From Allium sativum (taxonomy: Eukaryota > Streptophyta > Magnoliopsida > Asparagales > Amaryllidaceae): DNA of 64,000 nucleotides. Position 1 is the stretch's first letter, and each line of letters opens with the position of its first letter. Location: positions 145,322,197-145,386,196 of the forward strand of contig CM060924.1 in NCBI GenBank assembly GCA_030737875.1. Direction: 5' to 3'. Positions 49,882 through 59,711 of this stretch are shown one piece after another. Under the pieces are notes generated by a model that saw only the letters and a program-made list of their open reading frames with translations, did not search any database and was not told where the DNA came from. The position numbers and the translations under genes were made by a program.

Positions 49882-52839
49882 ACAGTGTTATTGAAGGCAC
49901 CGTTCACAATAAACCCAAAGTCTAATTTGATATCAAATACAAGGCTCTGAATAGAAATCATATCGGCTTATTATCAAATTTTGAAACCAACGGATATCAT
50001 ATTGGGAATAACGATATCTGTATCTTCCAAATTCCTCAACAATATCCATATAATCACGGAAACCAATATTGAAATATTCTGAAGATTATTTCCATTTAAA
50101 TCCATTCCAATTCATACATTGGAAAAATTCTAGTTAGTTTAAAAACCATTTCAATTCCTGTAATTATCTATTCTAGTTGTTAACTAATTCATTTAGACAA
50201 AAATATATTTTATCTTTATAAACATGGAATATTTCATCCAAATTCTTTCCAAAGCATTTATTATAATTTTACATAATGTATTCATGTCCATATGAAATCG
50301 GACATCAAAATCATATTTCGACTCTTCACATAATATTATTTTAAAATATTCGTTTATATTCTGGATTGGGATGTGACTCAATCAATTACCATATAGTCTT
50401 AATTATATGGATTTCATACATTGCATGTATTCAAAAATAGTGATAAACAATTATTAAACATTCATTTCACATCTAGAGTGCAATTTACAAATATATAAGC
50501 ATTAAACAATAAAATAATGCTTATAACGGTATGTCCAGCAATCAGTTGACATACAACTAAACACAAGGGAGATGTGCGAAGTTATTATCATCCCTAGACC
50601 CATGTGGGGTTTTTAATCAACATCCAATGATTTGCATACTTGGGTGATGTGTAAAATTATTGTCCTAATACCCTTGTGGGGTTTAAATCAATATCCATGT
50701 GAATTTATGTACAGTTCAATAATAATACCATTAAAACTATAAACATCCATCAATCTTTAAACAAATATCGCAATCATAGGCAGAAATATAGACTCGATTA
50801 CAAAAATAAATAAATGTACAAATAGTTTTGAGTGAGAGAGTTCTCATCATTTTTTCCCACTCCATCAGTCTTTAACTGACGGTTCTAGTGTCGTTAAATA
50901 ACGATGAGCATTCGATTGTTTACATCGGACGAAGAATTGCCACGAGCTTCAAATCACTCCAAATTGGTTTCTTTGTAAAGCTCTCGTCAATACGGTTCCA
51001 AAGGATCTGGTTTCGCTGAATTCTGATAAAGTATGAAAAAGTTATGATCGTTTAAAGTAAATTAATTATTTCATCCTTTGTTTTTCCCTGTTCAATTATT
51101 TACATTGGATGTTTCCTCCACCAAAAATTATCATGAGCTCCAATTCATTCCAAATTAGTTTCTTTGCAAAGATCTCGTCGATACGGTTCCAGGGCATCTT
51201 GCTTCGCTCAATCCCGAGTTCGTATGAAAAAGTTATGATCATTTTAAAATTAGGATTTTTTTCTTTTTCCACTGTTCGGCCATTAATGGCTGGGGGAATG
51301 CCTTCTACTCAGCCATTAATGGTCGAACGGCTGTTAAACCCCTAAAATTTTTACATGAAAACATGTCCAGAATTATATCGGCCAAAACATAAGGCCTATG
51401 ATGTTATATACATGCAAATGAGGCTCCTATAACTCGCCGAAGCAACTCATAACACCAAATTCACATGCACAAAAATTCATACAAAAAATTTGCAATGATC
51501 TTTGATTATAAATTCCAAAATGGGAAAATTTTCTAACAAATGCAATCAAATTCGATATAAGTGAATTGTTAAAACATAAAACTTTGCTTGGGTGACAACG
51601 GAGCTTCACAATATCGCCAAATCAACTAGTAATTTATGAATTAGATTGTATGGACATTACTAATCATAATTTTCAATTTTATGAAACTAACATGAGTGAA
51701 CCAGAAAGTGTATACTTATCTAACCAATTCATATGCATACACACAACTCTATATGAACCTAAATTACACTTTATAAGACTCTAGACTTGTGGCATGGATG
51801 TAGGTTCATTAAAAAAACTCACCTTTGCATGATTAGAAATAAGGGACAGATCTAATAACAAGCAAAATCAACCTCTCTTCCAATATTGCTCACGAATCTT
51901 CAATCCATACACAAAACAAACCAATTTCCTAAGAGTTAGGTCATAGAAAATCTTAGAAATCAGAGAGGAAACAAGTAGTAGAAGATGGAGAAGATGAAAA
52001 GGAGCTTACCTAAGCTTCTATACTTGATTTGCACTTGATTTCAACAAGATTGAAGCTCCTATAGGGCTTACGGAATTTCTATTTCGCTTTCTTTTCCCCA
52101 TTTTCTATTTCTTTTGAAGAGTTGAAGTGAATGAGGGAGAATGAACTGATTTGGGGGTTATAAGAGTGGGCTAGGTTTAGCCAACCAAGACCCAACCAAG
52201 GTGCTAAAACTCTGAAGCTCGGAATATGTCAAAGTTTATACTTTTCGAGCATGCAAACAACATTTTGGACTCAATGGAAGTGTTTTCAAGTCCAAATTCG
52301 TATATATGCAAAAATGATATTTTGGTCTTATATCCAATGAAGAAGACCAAAATTGCTCCAACTCTAAATGTATCGATGCTTATAGTTTTCGAACACACAA
52401 ACGATATTTTAAACCCAATGGAAGTGATTTCGTCGAAAACGGAAGTTGTTTACAAAGGGATATATATATAATACTAAAAAAATCCATAATGACTATTCTA
52501 AATTTTAATTTAGACATAACTTACAATTTATTAAGTTAAATATCAATTTCTTACATTCGTTAGAAAATTACAATTCAAACTATTCCAACATTTCCGGTTT
52601 TACCAAATTCTGATTTATATTGAATTTTATATATTCACTCAAAGTTTAAAATCAAAATTTCAAACTACCGCGCCATTTCAAGCTCTTTTTAATTAAATTT
52701 TAAATTTATATGTTCAAATTTCGATTTAAATGAATCTTAAATCGTTTATTCTCAAAGTAACTCATCTAAAATATTTAATTTCTTTGAAAATCAATTAAAA
52801 ATAAATTTTGAATTGGTTCCAAAAATACGGGTTATTACA
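49882..52839 (-). repeat. Right LTR of element A, segment 3
   Basis: It starts with the second ACAGT TSD copy of element D and ends with ATACGGGTTATTACA at 52839. It aligns with the left LTR from about 7695 to 10692. Two copies of a block of about 115 bp (50940-51055 and 51125-51245) match those at 8760-8875 and 8945-9065. Confidence 0.87.
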
Positions 52840-53231
52840 CCACTCCTGGCTAGAAAAAACGCATGCCCTCTCTACGGTCCTCTCTTGTTGATGGTTCACA
52901 CCGGGGTGTGAGGCTCGCGAATTAATGCTATACACAAAGTTATGCTACTTAGAGCTGTGCTTTGATCATCATCCATAAGGCCCTGCTTTTGAACAAAAGC
53001 CTTGATCATTTGCATCTTAACATGCCACATTGTCAATTCATGTCATACAATTGATATCTATCAATATGTAACCTCTAAGATCATACGTCTCAGAGAAGGG
53101 TGTTAAGCAAGAAAATAAATTTTCCACCACCAAACAGATACATATTTAATAGAAATCAATCAATAAAGAATGAAATACAATGTTAGACATAATCCATTTA
53201 CAAGTTCGTTCTGGGTCTGAAAAAACCGGAG
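52840..53231 (-). repeat. Older related LTR fragment, left part
   Basis: It is homologous to 1038-1437 of element A's LTR (for example GGGTGTGAGGCTCGCGAATT and GAGAAGGGTGTTAAGCAAG) and is the site into which elements A and E inserted. Bases 52933-53231 are duplicated at 62214-62512. Confidence 0.8.
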
Positions 53232-53615
53232 TGTAACGACCGGCATTCTACGCATCATAGGATCGTGGAATATTTATTTCTTTCACATATGAAGTCGTAT
53301 GGTCATGTAACTTTGGGAGACGATTATTGGGGTCATTTCCCATGTTCATGATTTTTGTCGATTTTTAAATGACCGTTTTGCCCCTAGTTGGTACTGTTTT
53401 GGCCATAACTTTTGACTGGAAAGGAGTTTTGATCTGAAACCACTTCCATTGGATTCGAATGATGGTTTCTCTTTCCGTAGAGTGGTCATAATAGCCAAAC
53501 GGACTTACCGTTTGGGAGATATGGCTGAATTAAGGTTTAAAGGGTTAATTTCAGCTAAATGGGCTTAACCGGGTGATTAGCAGCTAGGCCCATTGAGGGA
53601 TTTCGGGTTTGGGAG

Positions 53616-53623
53616 TATTTAAG
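53616..53623 (+). promoter_or_regulatory. Weak candidate TATA box in LTR of element E
   Basis: TATTTAAG lies in GGGAGTATTTAAGGGC, the clearest TATA-like site in the first kilobase. It is identical in the 3' LTR at 60096-60103. No transcription data support it. Confidence 0.3.
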
Positions 53624-54399
53624 GGCTGCTAGGGTTTGGATTTCGGTTTTAGACTCATTTTTCCAGCCGCCACTTAGTTTCTTCAACCCTAGTCATGGCC
53701 TCCATCCTCTAAAATCATCCCAAAACACCTCCAAATCACCTACAACTTGAAGATTGAGATTAGCAACATCAAATCAAGACAAATCAACGCCAAATTTGGG
53801 ATAGAGCTGCTGGAACACATAGGTATTGGATCCAAATCAGAGGACATTTCAGATCTATAGTTTAATTTGTGGCAAACGTGAGTGATTTGCATAGTTCCTC
53901 ACTAATTATGGCTAATTATGGTAATTAGCGAAGATTAGCGAAATTATGGCTCAGAAAAATCTAGAAAAATTCCTAAAATTCTAAAACATCATTTTATGCC
54001 TCTGATATGAATTTGGGTTGATTTCGACTAATTTTGCAAATCCCGGAATTTGGGGGATTAAGGGGTAATTAGTGATAATTAGCGAATTTGTGCATGTTAA
54101 AAATCTGGGAAAATATTCATAAATTCTGAAATATTGTTTTAGACCTCTGATGTGAATTTGGGATAATTTGGTTAAGTTTTGCTAATCATATCATAAGTTT
54201 CACCCAAACATGCTTAAGGGAAAATATGGGGTTTTGGCTATGTTTGATCCATTTTAACCTATCATATTGTTGTTTTGGTGTTTGTGGTTGATTATACATG
54301 TTGCTATGACTGTATGTTATGCTTTGTGATTGTTTAGAATAGTTAGAATGGTCGAAAACGCCGTCAAATGGCGTAAACTGCTCGCTGGAAGAACTGCAG

Positions 54400-54780
54400 G
54401 AAATCAGCCCGAACCGGACCGGATCGGTGGAAGCAAAGGCGATCCGAACCGATGGCGCGACCCGATCCGCCGATGCTTGAAGACCACGATCCGACGATGT
54501 GATCCTATCCGAGCCCTCCACCACGAACTGATGAAGCACGACCCGACCCGACCCGAAGGAGCTTGTCACGAACCGATCCGTGGCGATGGACTTGGAGACT
54601 CCGACCCGATCCGCTGAAGGGTACTCGAACCGATCCGATGGAGCTGGAGGACCACGAGTTGATGGCGCGACCCGATCCGAATGGAGGAACTTGACCCGAA
54701 CCAGTATGGTGACTGCGAACCGAACCAGGAGGCTATGAACTGAATGAAGACCGATCCAGAGGATGATGACTAAAACCCGA
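54400..54780 (+). repeat. GC-rich degenerate short repeat in LTR of element E
   Basis: Dozens of imperfect copies of CGACCCGATCCG, CCGAACCGGACC and CGAACCGATCCG occur in an otherwise AT-rich LTR. The run is fully kept in the 3' LTR at 60880-61260. The repeats keep several frames open and explain the short ORFs found there. Confidence 0.8.
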
Positions 54781-55730
54781 GATGCAAAGGTAGTCCAAAT
54801 GGAAGTTAGAGCTCAGGATCCCGGACCCAGTTGGGAACCAATGAGTTCACTTCATGGTTGGGCTTTGCTGCGGGACGTGTGCAAAGGGGTTGTCGGTATT
54901 CATAACTTTGGTTCAACACTGAGAGATGGATGGTGGGCTTGTAGTGATAGTTACACGGGATTGGATTCCGTCATGGCCCAAAGTATTAGGTGACCAAAGT
55001 AGTGGATATCGTATGCTTTACGCACTGAGTGAGGGAAGTGAGGATGATTGCTATGCTTGATTGTTTGACATCACTATGACATGCACACCCCCACCCCCGT
55101 TATCTTTACACCATTTGAAAGGGCACCTTAGAGTGTTGTACAGTATGTAGTGCTAACTCTTTGGTTGCAGGTCCAAGTTCAGGTATGATTGGATTATACC
55201 TGTTATTATTCTGTATAGATGCTTATCGCTCATACCAGGCTTTATGTCTGACCCAGAGTTTTATGTCTCTTCTTATTACTCTGGGTGCTCACACGAGCAG
55301 ACTAGAGGCAGGTTGTGGTTAGCTGGTGATGCGCGAGTAGCTGATTCGGAGGCGAGCAGGAGGCTTCCACGTATGATATATAGATATTCTCCCTGTGTCG
55401 TTGGTGGTCGCTACTTGGGCATTAGTAGTGTACCTCCTTTATCTTACTTTTGCTTTTTGAGACAGTTTGGAAAGTTGTAATAAGCTGTATTTTGGATTTC
55501 CGCTGCTATGATGCTTAGTTCTGGTTTTTAGCTTATGCATTGTCTCTCCTGTTTATGTCAAGTATGTTATTATTATATTTTGTTCTATGCGCTGTGAGAC
55601 ATATTACAGGTTCCTTGATTAGTTCAATTCTTTTCTTTCCTTTCTTTGGCGACCGTTCCGTGCTAGTCGGGCATGTGTACAGCGCACTTTTGGAGTAAAT
55701 GCTGCCTGGTGCGGGGCGGGCCGTCACACT

Positions 55731-55742
55731 TGGTATCAGAGC
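55731..55742 (+). other. Primer-binding site of element E (initiator Met tRNA)
   Basis: TGGTATCAGAGC is a perfect 12-nt match to the initiator Met tRNA complement and lies two bases after the LTR. Confidence 0.95.
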
Positions 55743-55918
55743 TCTAGGTTGCGTAGTTAACCTAGGGAGAGTTAGTACGTATATGAGAGCGCATATTTGT
55801 GATTATTTTGGTTTTCAAAAGCTATGTATATATATACTATTAGTAGTATGAGAATGAAGTCGTACTGCACTAGCACCACTATGGGATCTTTAATCGTTTC
55901 CCCTTTTACAGATTAACG

Positions 55919-56986
55919 ATGAGCCGATATCCTAGAGGTGCTGGTAGAGGGACCAACCAAGGGAATGCCGCTGACATGAGGGCAATGTTTACTAACTTCA
56001 TGAGAGACATGCTTAGAGATGTTCAGGGAGCGGTTCCCAATCCCGGAAATGGTGGTGGTCCAGTAGTGCAGGCACCTAGGGCCGATTTCGCCAAGTTGTG
56101 CAAGGATTACACTAACCTTGGTGGGAAGCCGTTCCACGGAACGGAGTCGGCCATAGATGTTCAGGACTGGTTGGATAGCTGTGATCGTATCTTCGACGAC
56201 TTGGGCCTTGAGGATGCGATGAAGAGAAGGCTAGCATCTCATCAGCTGCAAGGGCGAGCGATGAATTGGTGGAATGCCATTAGAACAGCTACTCCAGAAG
56301 ATCAAGTTACTTGGAATCAGTTTAAGACTCGCTTTTGTGATAAGTTTATTCCAACTGCTCATAAATCAGAACTGTTCAAGAAGTTCTTGGAGCTTAAGCA
56401 GAACGGTAGAGCAGTTTCGGAGTATATCGCTGAATTCGACACTTTATCGAAATATGGATGGTCCCTTATCGATACAGTCGAAAAGAAGAACGAGAAGTTC
56501 ATAACTGGTTTGGATGGGTACTTGGGGGAAAGACTTATAAACCATATCGATGAGACGTTCGAGTCTATTGTAGGAAAGGCATTAAGGTCAGAGAGCCTTT
56601 TCCCTAAGTCGAAGGCCGAAGTTGCTACGGCATCTGCAGAGGAGCCAAAGCCGCAAGAAGGCGGTGAAGGCCAGAAGAATTCTCAGAACAAGAGGAAGCA
56701 GAACCCGACCAAGGATGGTCAGAATAAGAAAAATAAGAAAGATGGCGAATGCTTTAGTTGTGGCAAGAAGGGCCATTACGCCAGAGATTGTCGAGAAAAG
56801 CCTGGGGAAAGGAAGTGCTTTAACTGCGGCCAGGCGGGACATCACAAGGATGATTGCCCACAACCTCCTAGGGAGAAGCAGATTGTGAAAGCGTATGCTA
56901 TCAACGCTGTTCCTTCTTCGTCAAATGCCCCAACTGCGGCGCAGAAGGAAAAATGTGTCGTTATTCGAGGTATGCTTTCTATTTAA
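55919..56986 (+). CDS. gag: Gag polyprotein of element E, intact (355 aa)
   Basis: Structural protein that would assemble the cytoplasmic virus-like particle and bind the element RNA. The ATG at 55919 is the first of the long open frame after the PBS and leader. The N-terminus is a short RG-rich stretch (YPRGAGRGTN). The retrotransposon gag domain lies at about residues 95-195, with the diagnostic tryptophan pair W117-W118, then FCDKFIP and AEFDTLSKYG. A basic linker (KNKKDG region, about 245-275) precedes two CCHC zinc knuckles: C278, C281, H286, C291 and C300, C303, H308, C313. There are no stops or frameshifts, unlike the downstream pol. The frame ends where the protease should begin, so Gag is made without a Gag-Pol fusion. 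Gag carrying two knuckles occurs in plant Ty3/gypsy lineages. Selection on gag alone is an inference. Confidence 0.95.
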   Translation: MSRYPRGAGRGTNQGNAADMRAMFTNFMRDMLRDVQGAVPNPGNGGGPVVQAPRADFAKLCKDYTNLGGKPFHGTESAIDVQDWLDSCDRIFDDLGLEDAMKRRLASHQLQGRAMNWWNAIRTATPEDQVTWNQFKTRFCDKFIPTAHKSELFKKFLELKQNGRAVSEYIAEFDTLSKYGWSLIDTVEKKNEKFITGLDGYLGERLINHIDETFESIVGKALRSESLFPKSKAEVATASAEEPKPQEGGEGQKNSQNKRKQNPTKDGQNKKNKKDGECFSCGKKGHYARDCREKPGERKCFNCGQAGHHKDDCPQPPREKQIVKAYAINAVPSSSNAPTAAQKEKCVVIRGMLSI

Positions 56987-57889
56987 GATGTTTTGATCGG
57001 GTTTTGTTTGACAAACCTGAGTTAGTCGATAGACCTTTAGTAGTGACGAACCTGATTGGTGGTTCGACTAGTTTTGGCATGATTTGTTAATGTGGTCTTA
57101 TCGAGTCATGGATGTATGTTTCCTTGTGATTGCTTTGTTTTGGGCTTTACTGGGTTTAGCATTATTTTGGGGAGTCGATTTACTCCCAAGGAATAGAGTG
57201 GTATTAGGTACCTACCTAGTGATGGCGATAGTAACTGGAGTTAAGGAAGCTAAGAGGTTATCGTTGTAATAAATTCTAGTTGTCTCTGGGAGGCAAATGA
57301 GTGCTCCAGTGCTAGATTGTTTTGCTAGTATCACCTCATGTGGATTGTCCGAACTCGGAGGAGATGTTCCTTGGGTGCTTGTCTGATATTGGTTTAGGCC
57401 TTTGGGGCTTGTGCTTGGGGAATGTCGATTTCGACTAGGATGGGTTGCGTGAGGGGTAAATAGTTGTTGTGATTTTTCATTGGATGATATCTTGGTTTAC
57501 TCGAGGAGTGATGGGCAGACGGAACATGATAAGACTGTTCAATGGTATAGACTGCCCAGAGTTAGACTCGATAGGGTTATGAGATTGCTCGAGTGGGACC
57601 CGAGAAAGATGCAATGTAATGGATTGCTTAGGACCCTATGTTGATGTTCTCTATTGGATAGTAGAAATTTGAAGGAATAGGATGTGTTCGTTGATCATGG
57701 AAGATACAACGAAGATTAGAGCGATTCAAGTTGGACTTGAACTCGTAAAAGAAAATAGGTGTTCGTTGATTTTGGAGATGCAACGAATAGGGAGACGACT
57801 CACGTTGGACTAGAGTTTGTCGGTACTCAAGACTGGGTCTGAATTATAGAGTGACTCGAGTTGGACTCGAGAAGGCTGCAAGGAATTGG

Positions 57890-58320
57890 ATTCAGCTCGA
57901 GTTGGACTCGAGAGGGCAGCAAGATAATGGATAGACTTGGGTTGGACTCAAGTATTTTAGGAGGACTAAAAGCAGGGGTATCTGGGGACGCCCGTTACCT
58001 TGGATCCGTTGGACGTGATCTAGTTATCCTTGGAGGATAAACGTACGTTGGACGTACGGTTGTCCGATTGGAGGCTGGGCTTCCATTAGTTTAATTATCC
58101 TTGGAGGATAAACGTGCGTTGGACGTACGATAGTTAGTAGGGAGGCGGGGCTTCCATTGGCCTGGGATTGGTTGGACCGGTCAAGTAGGCATCGGTGTAT
58201 ATATGGAGGCTGGGCTTCCATTAGTTATTGATGTTGGTTGGACCAGACAGACTGGAATCGACATATTGGGATTGGTTAGACCAATCATGTAGGTGTCGAT
58301 GTGTTTATGACTTTAGCAGG
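57890..58320 (+). repeat. Short interspersed direct repeats in element E
   Basis: TTATCCTTGGAGGATAAACG followed by TGCGTTGGACGTACG-type sequence occurs at 58024 and 58084. GGAGGCTGGGCTTCCATTAG recurs near 58068 and 58203, with a variant near 58140. GTTGGACTCGAG and GGTTGGACC words recur from 57735 to 58290. These repeats occupy the place where RT and RNase H should be. Confidence 0.75.
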
Positions 58321-58439
58321 TGATAGATAGGATTTGTTTGATGGATGTTATGGTTGCTATGTTTGTTCCTATCTTTTCTTCTCTTGAGTAGACTATCACC
58401 TGTAGGGTTCCAGCGATGGGGAACAAAGTGATTGTAGTA

Positions 58440-58645
58440 GGACTATGAGCCAGTGCAGTAGTGTCGTCATGACTCGAGGGGCAAAGTGGACATAGTAAAG
58501 GATTAGTGAGGCTATGAGCCAGTGCAGTGGAGTTGTTATGACTTCATGGGGCAGAGTGGACATAGCAAAGGACTAGTGACTATGGATCAGTGCAGTGGAG
58601 TCGCCATGACTCCATGGGGCAGAGTGATCATAGTAAAGGATTTGG
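58440..58645 (+). repeat. Three tandem units of about 68 bp in element E
   Basis: Each unit begins CTATGAGCCAGTGCAGT (or CTATGGATCAGTGCAGT), continues with a CATGACTCCATGGGGCA-type segment and ends near ACATAGTAAAGGA. They run directly into the RNase H remnant. Confidence 0.85.
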
Positions 58646-59698
58646 GTGCAGTACTAGTTGCATTGAGTAGGAGACATGACAGTTTAGGGGTTTTGTTTCT
58701 AGGATGGAAGCAACTAGAGTATGTCACAGGATATGATTTCAGGCCCAAGAGTGAATTGGATTCAGAAACACTAGTAAGCTTGACGATTAGATCGATTTTG
58801 ATTGAGTGGATTGGTTCCAGTTAGAAGGACGATCCTAATCTATTGGAAACCATCTCTAGGGTAGAGATGGGTATCGATGGAAAGAGAATGATCAAATAAG
58901 GATTTGATCGAGAAGGGTGGCTTTGAAAGAATAAGGGACTAGTTGTACCCAACGTAGATGGACTGAGAGGTGAAGTGCTTAGAGCATATCATCACTCGAA
59001 ATTGACTATACATCCCAGTGGTAACAAGATGTATTGAGACATAGAGCAGATCTACTACTGGGAAGGGATAAAGATAGGCAGAAGGCTTATCTCGATAAGA
59101 GACGAAGAGATTTGGAATTCTTCGTTAACGACTTGGTGTTCATCGAGATCTCTCCATAGAGAATGTGATTCGGACTGGTTGAAGAGGTAGGTTAGCACCA
59201 AGATTTGTTGGCCCATTCCCTGTTCTTGAACTAGTCGGGAATTTGGCTTATAGAGTTGGCTTACCAGAGAAAATGGCGGGAGTTCACAACGTATTTCATG
59301 TTTCCCAGTTAAGGAAATTCGTGCACGACCCTAGTGTGGCTATTTCACCTGATCAGTTGGATAACATCGAAGTTGAACTCGAGGCGGTTGGGAACCGCAA
59401 GTCTATGCGTATTGTTGGGAACGATACGAAGCAGCTTCGAAGGAAGGCGGTGAAACTAGTCAAAGTCCAGTGGGGTAAGAATGAAAAAGACTGTACTTGG
59501 GAAACAGAGGAGGATATAAGGAAGAAGTATCCAGAACTCTTTGCCTGGTAAGGTTTTGGTAGTGATAGTCTCTTCCCTTGTTAGTAAACCGCATGCTAGG
59601 ATAGACTTGTTTTGCATGTTGATTGTTGTTTTATGGTTGATAGGCATGCAGGACCCTTTGTGTGTTTTGGTTAGGGAATTTCGGGGGCGAAATTTCTT

Positions 59699-59711
59699 AA
59701 GGGGGGGAGAG
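59699..59711 (+). other. Polypurine tract of element E
   Basis: AAGGGGGGGAGAG abuts the 3' LTR. Upstream is GAATTTCGGGGGCGAAATTT, the palindrome that also precedes the PPT of element C. Confidence 0.92.

Larger units (their letters stand above)
1..52839 (-). mobile_element. Element A: non-autonomous LTR retrotransposon with giant LTRs, 5' part cut by window edge
   Basis: Orientation is set by a primer-binding site and a polypurine tract that both read on the minus strand (11711-11722 and 10693-10708). The left LTR runs from about 15 bp before base 1 to 10692; the right LTR runs from 11727 to 52839 and is interrupted twice. Both LTRs end in CGGGTTATTACA on the plus strand, so the element's own 5' terminus reads TGTAATAACCC. 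Removing nested insertions gives LTRs of about 5.66 and 5.63 kb around only about 1.03 kb of internal sequence with no recognisable gag or pol. By eye the LTRs differ by roughly 10 percent or more, the most of any pair here, as expected for the host of the other insertions. The left TSD is outside the window. The right flank begins CCACT, inside an older related LTR. Confidence 0.85.
53232..55728 (+). repeat. 5' LTR of element E
   Basis: It starts TGTAACGACCGG and ends CCGTCACA. It shares with element C's LTR the words CAGGCTTTATGTCTGACCC (55228-55256; CAGACTTTATGTCTGACC in C) and AGGTCCAAGTTCAGG-type sequence before it. The ORFs at 54186-54617 and 54763-54993 lie in LTR sequence without family support. 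Confidence 0.95.
56987..59551 (+). pseudogene. pol: Degraded pol of element E
   Basis: Fragments in order: protease edges near 57000-57065 (LFDKPELVD and VTNLIGGSTSFG), where the DSGA active site between LFD and the following residues is missing; a late protease remnant FVLGFTGFSIILG near 57125-57165; a scrambled RT remnant at 57340-57535 ending DDILVYSRSD; tandem repeats at 57540-58645; RNase H tail ALSRRHDSLG near 58650-58690; integrase zinc region GLRGEVLRAYHHS, then KLTIHPSG and IYYWEG at 58945-59072 with an in-frame TGA; then a jump to QKAYLDKRRRDLEF near 59080-59120, skipping the DDE core. The C-terminal portion is the best kept (59243-59551): GVHNVFHVSQLRKF, LVKVQWGKNEKD, CTWETEEDI and YPELF. 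Enzymatic function is impossible. Confidence 0.92.

Noticed and set aside
54186..54617. ORFs of 127 and 95 codons on opposite strands in the LTR of element E, preserved in the other LTR.
   Set aside because: They are kept only because the LTRs are young duplicates. The GC-rich short repeat holds several frames open and the composition is unlike a gene.
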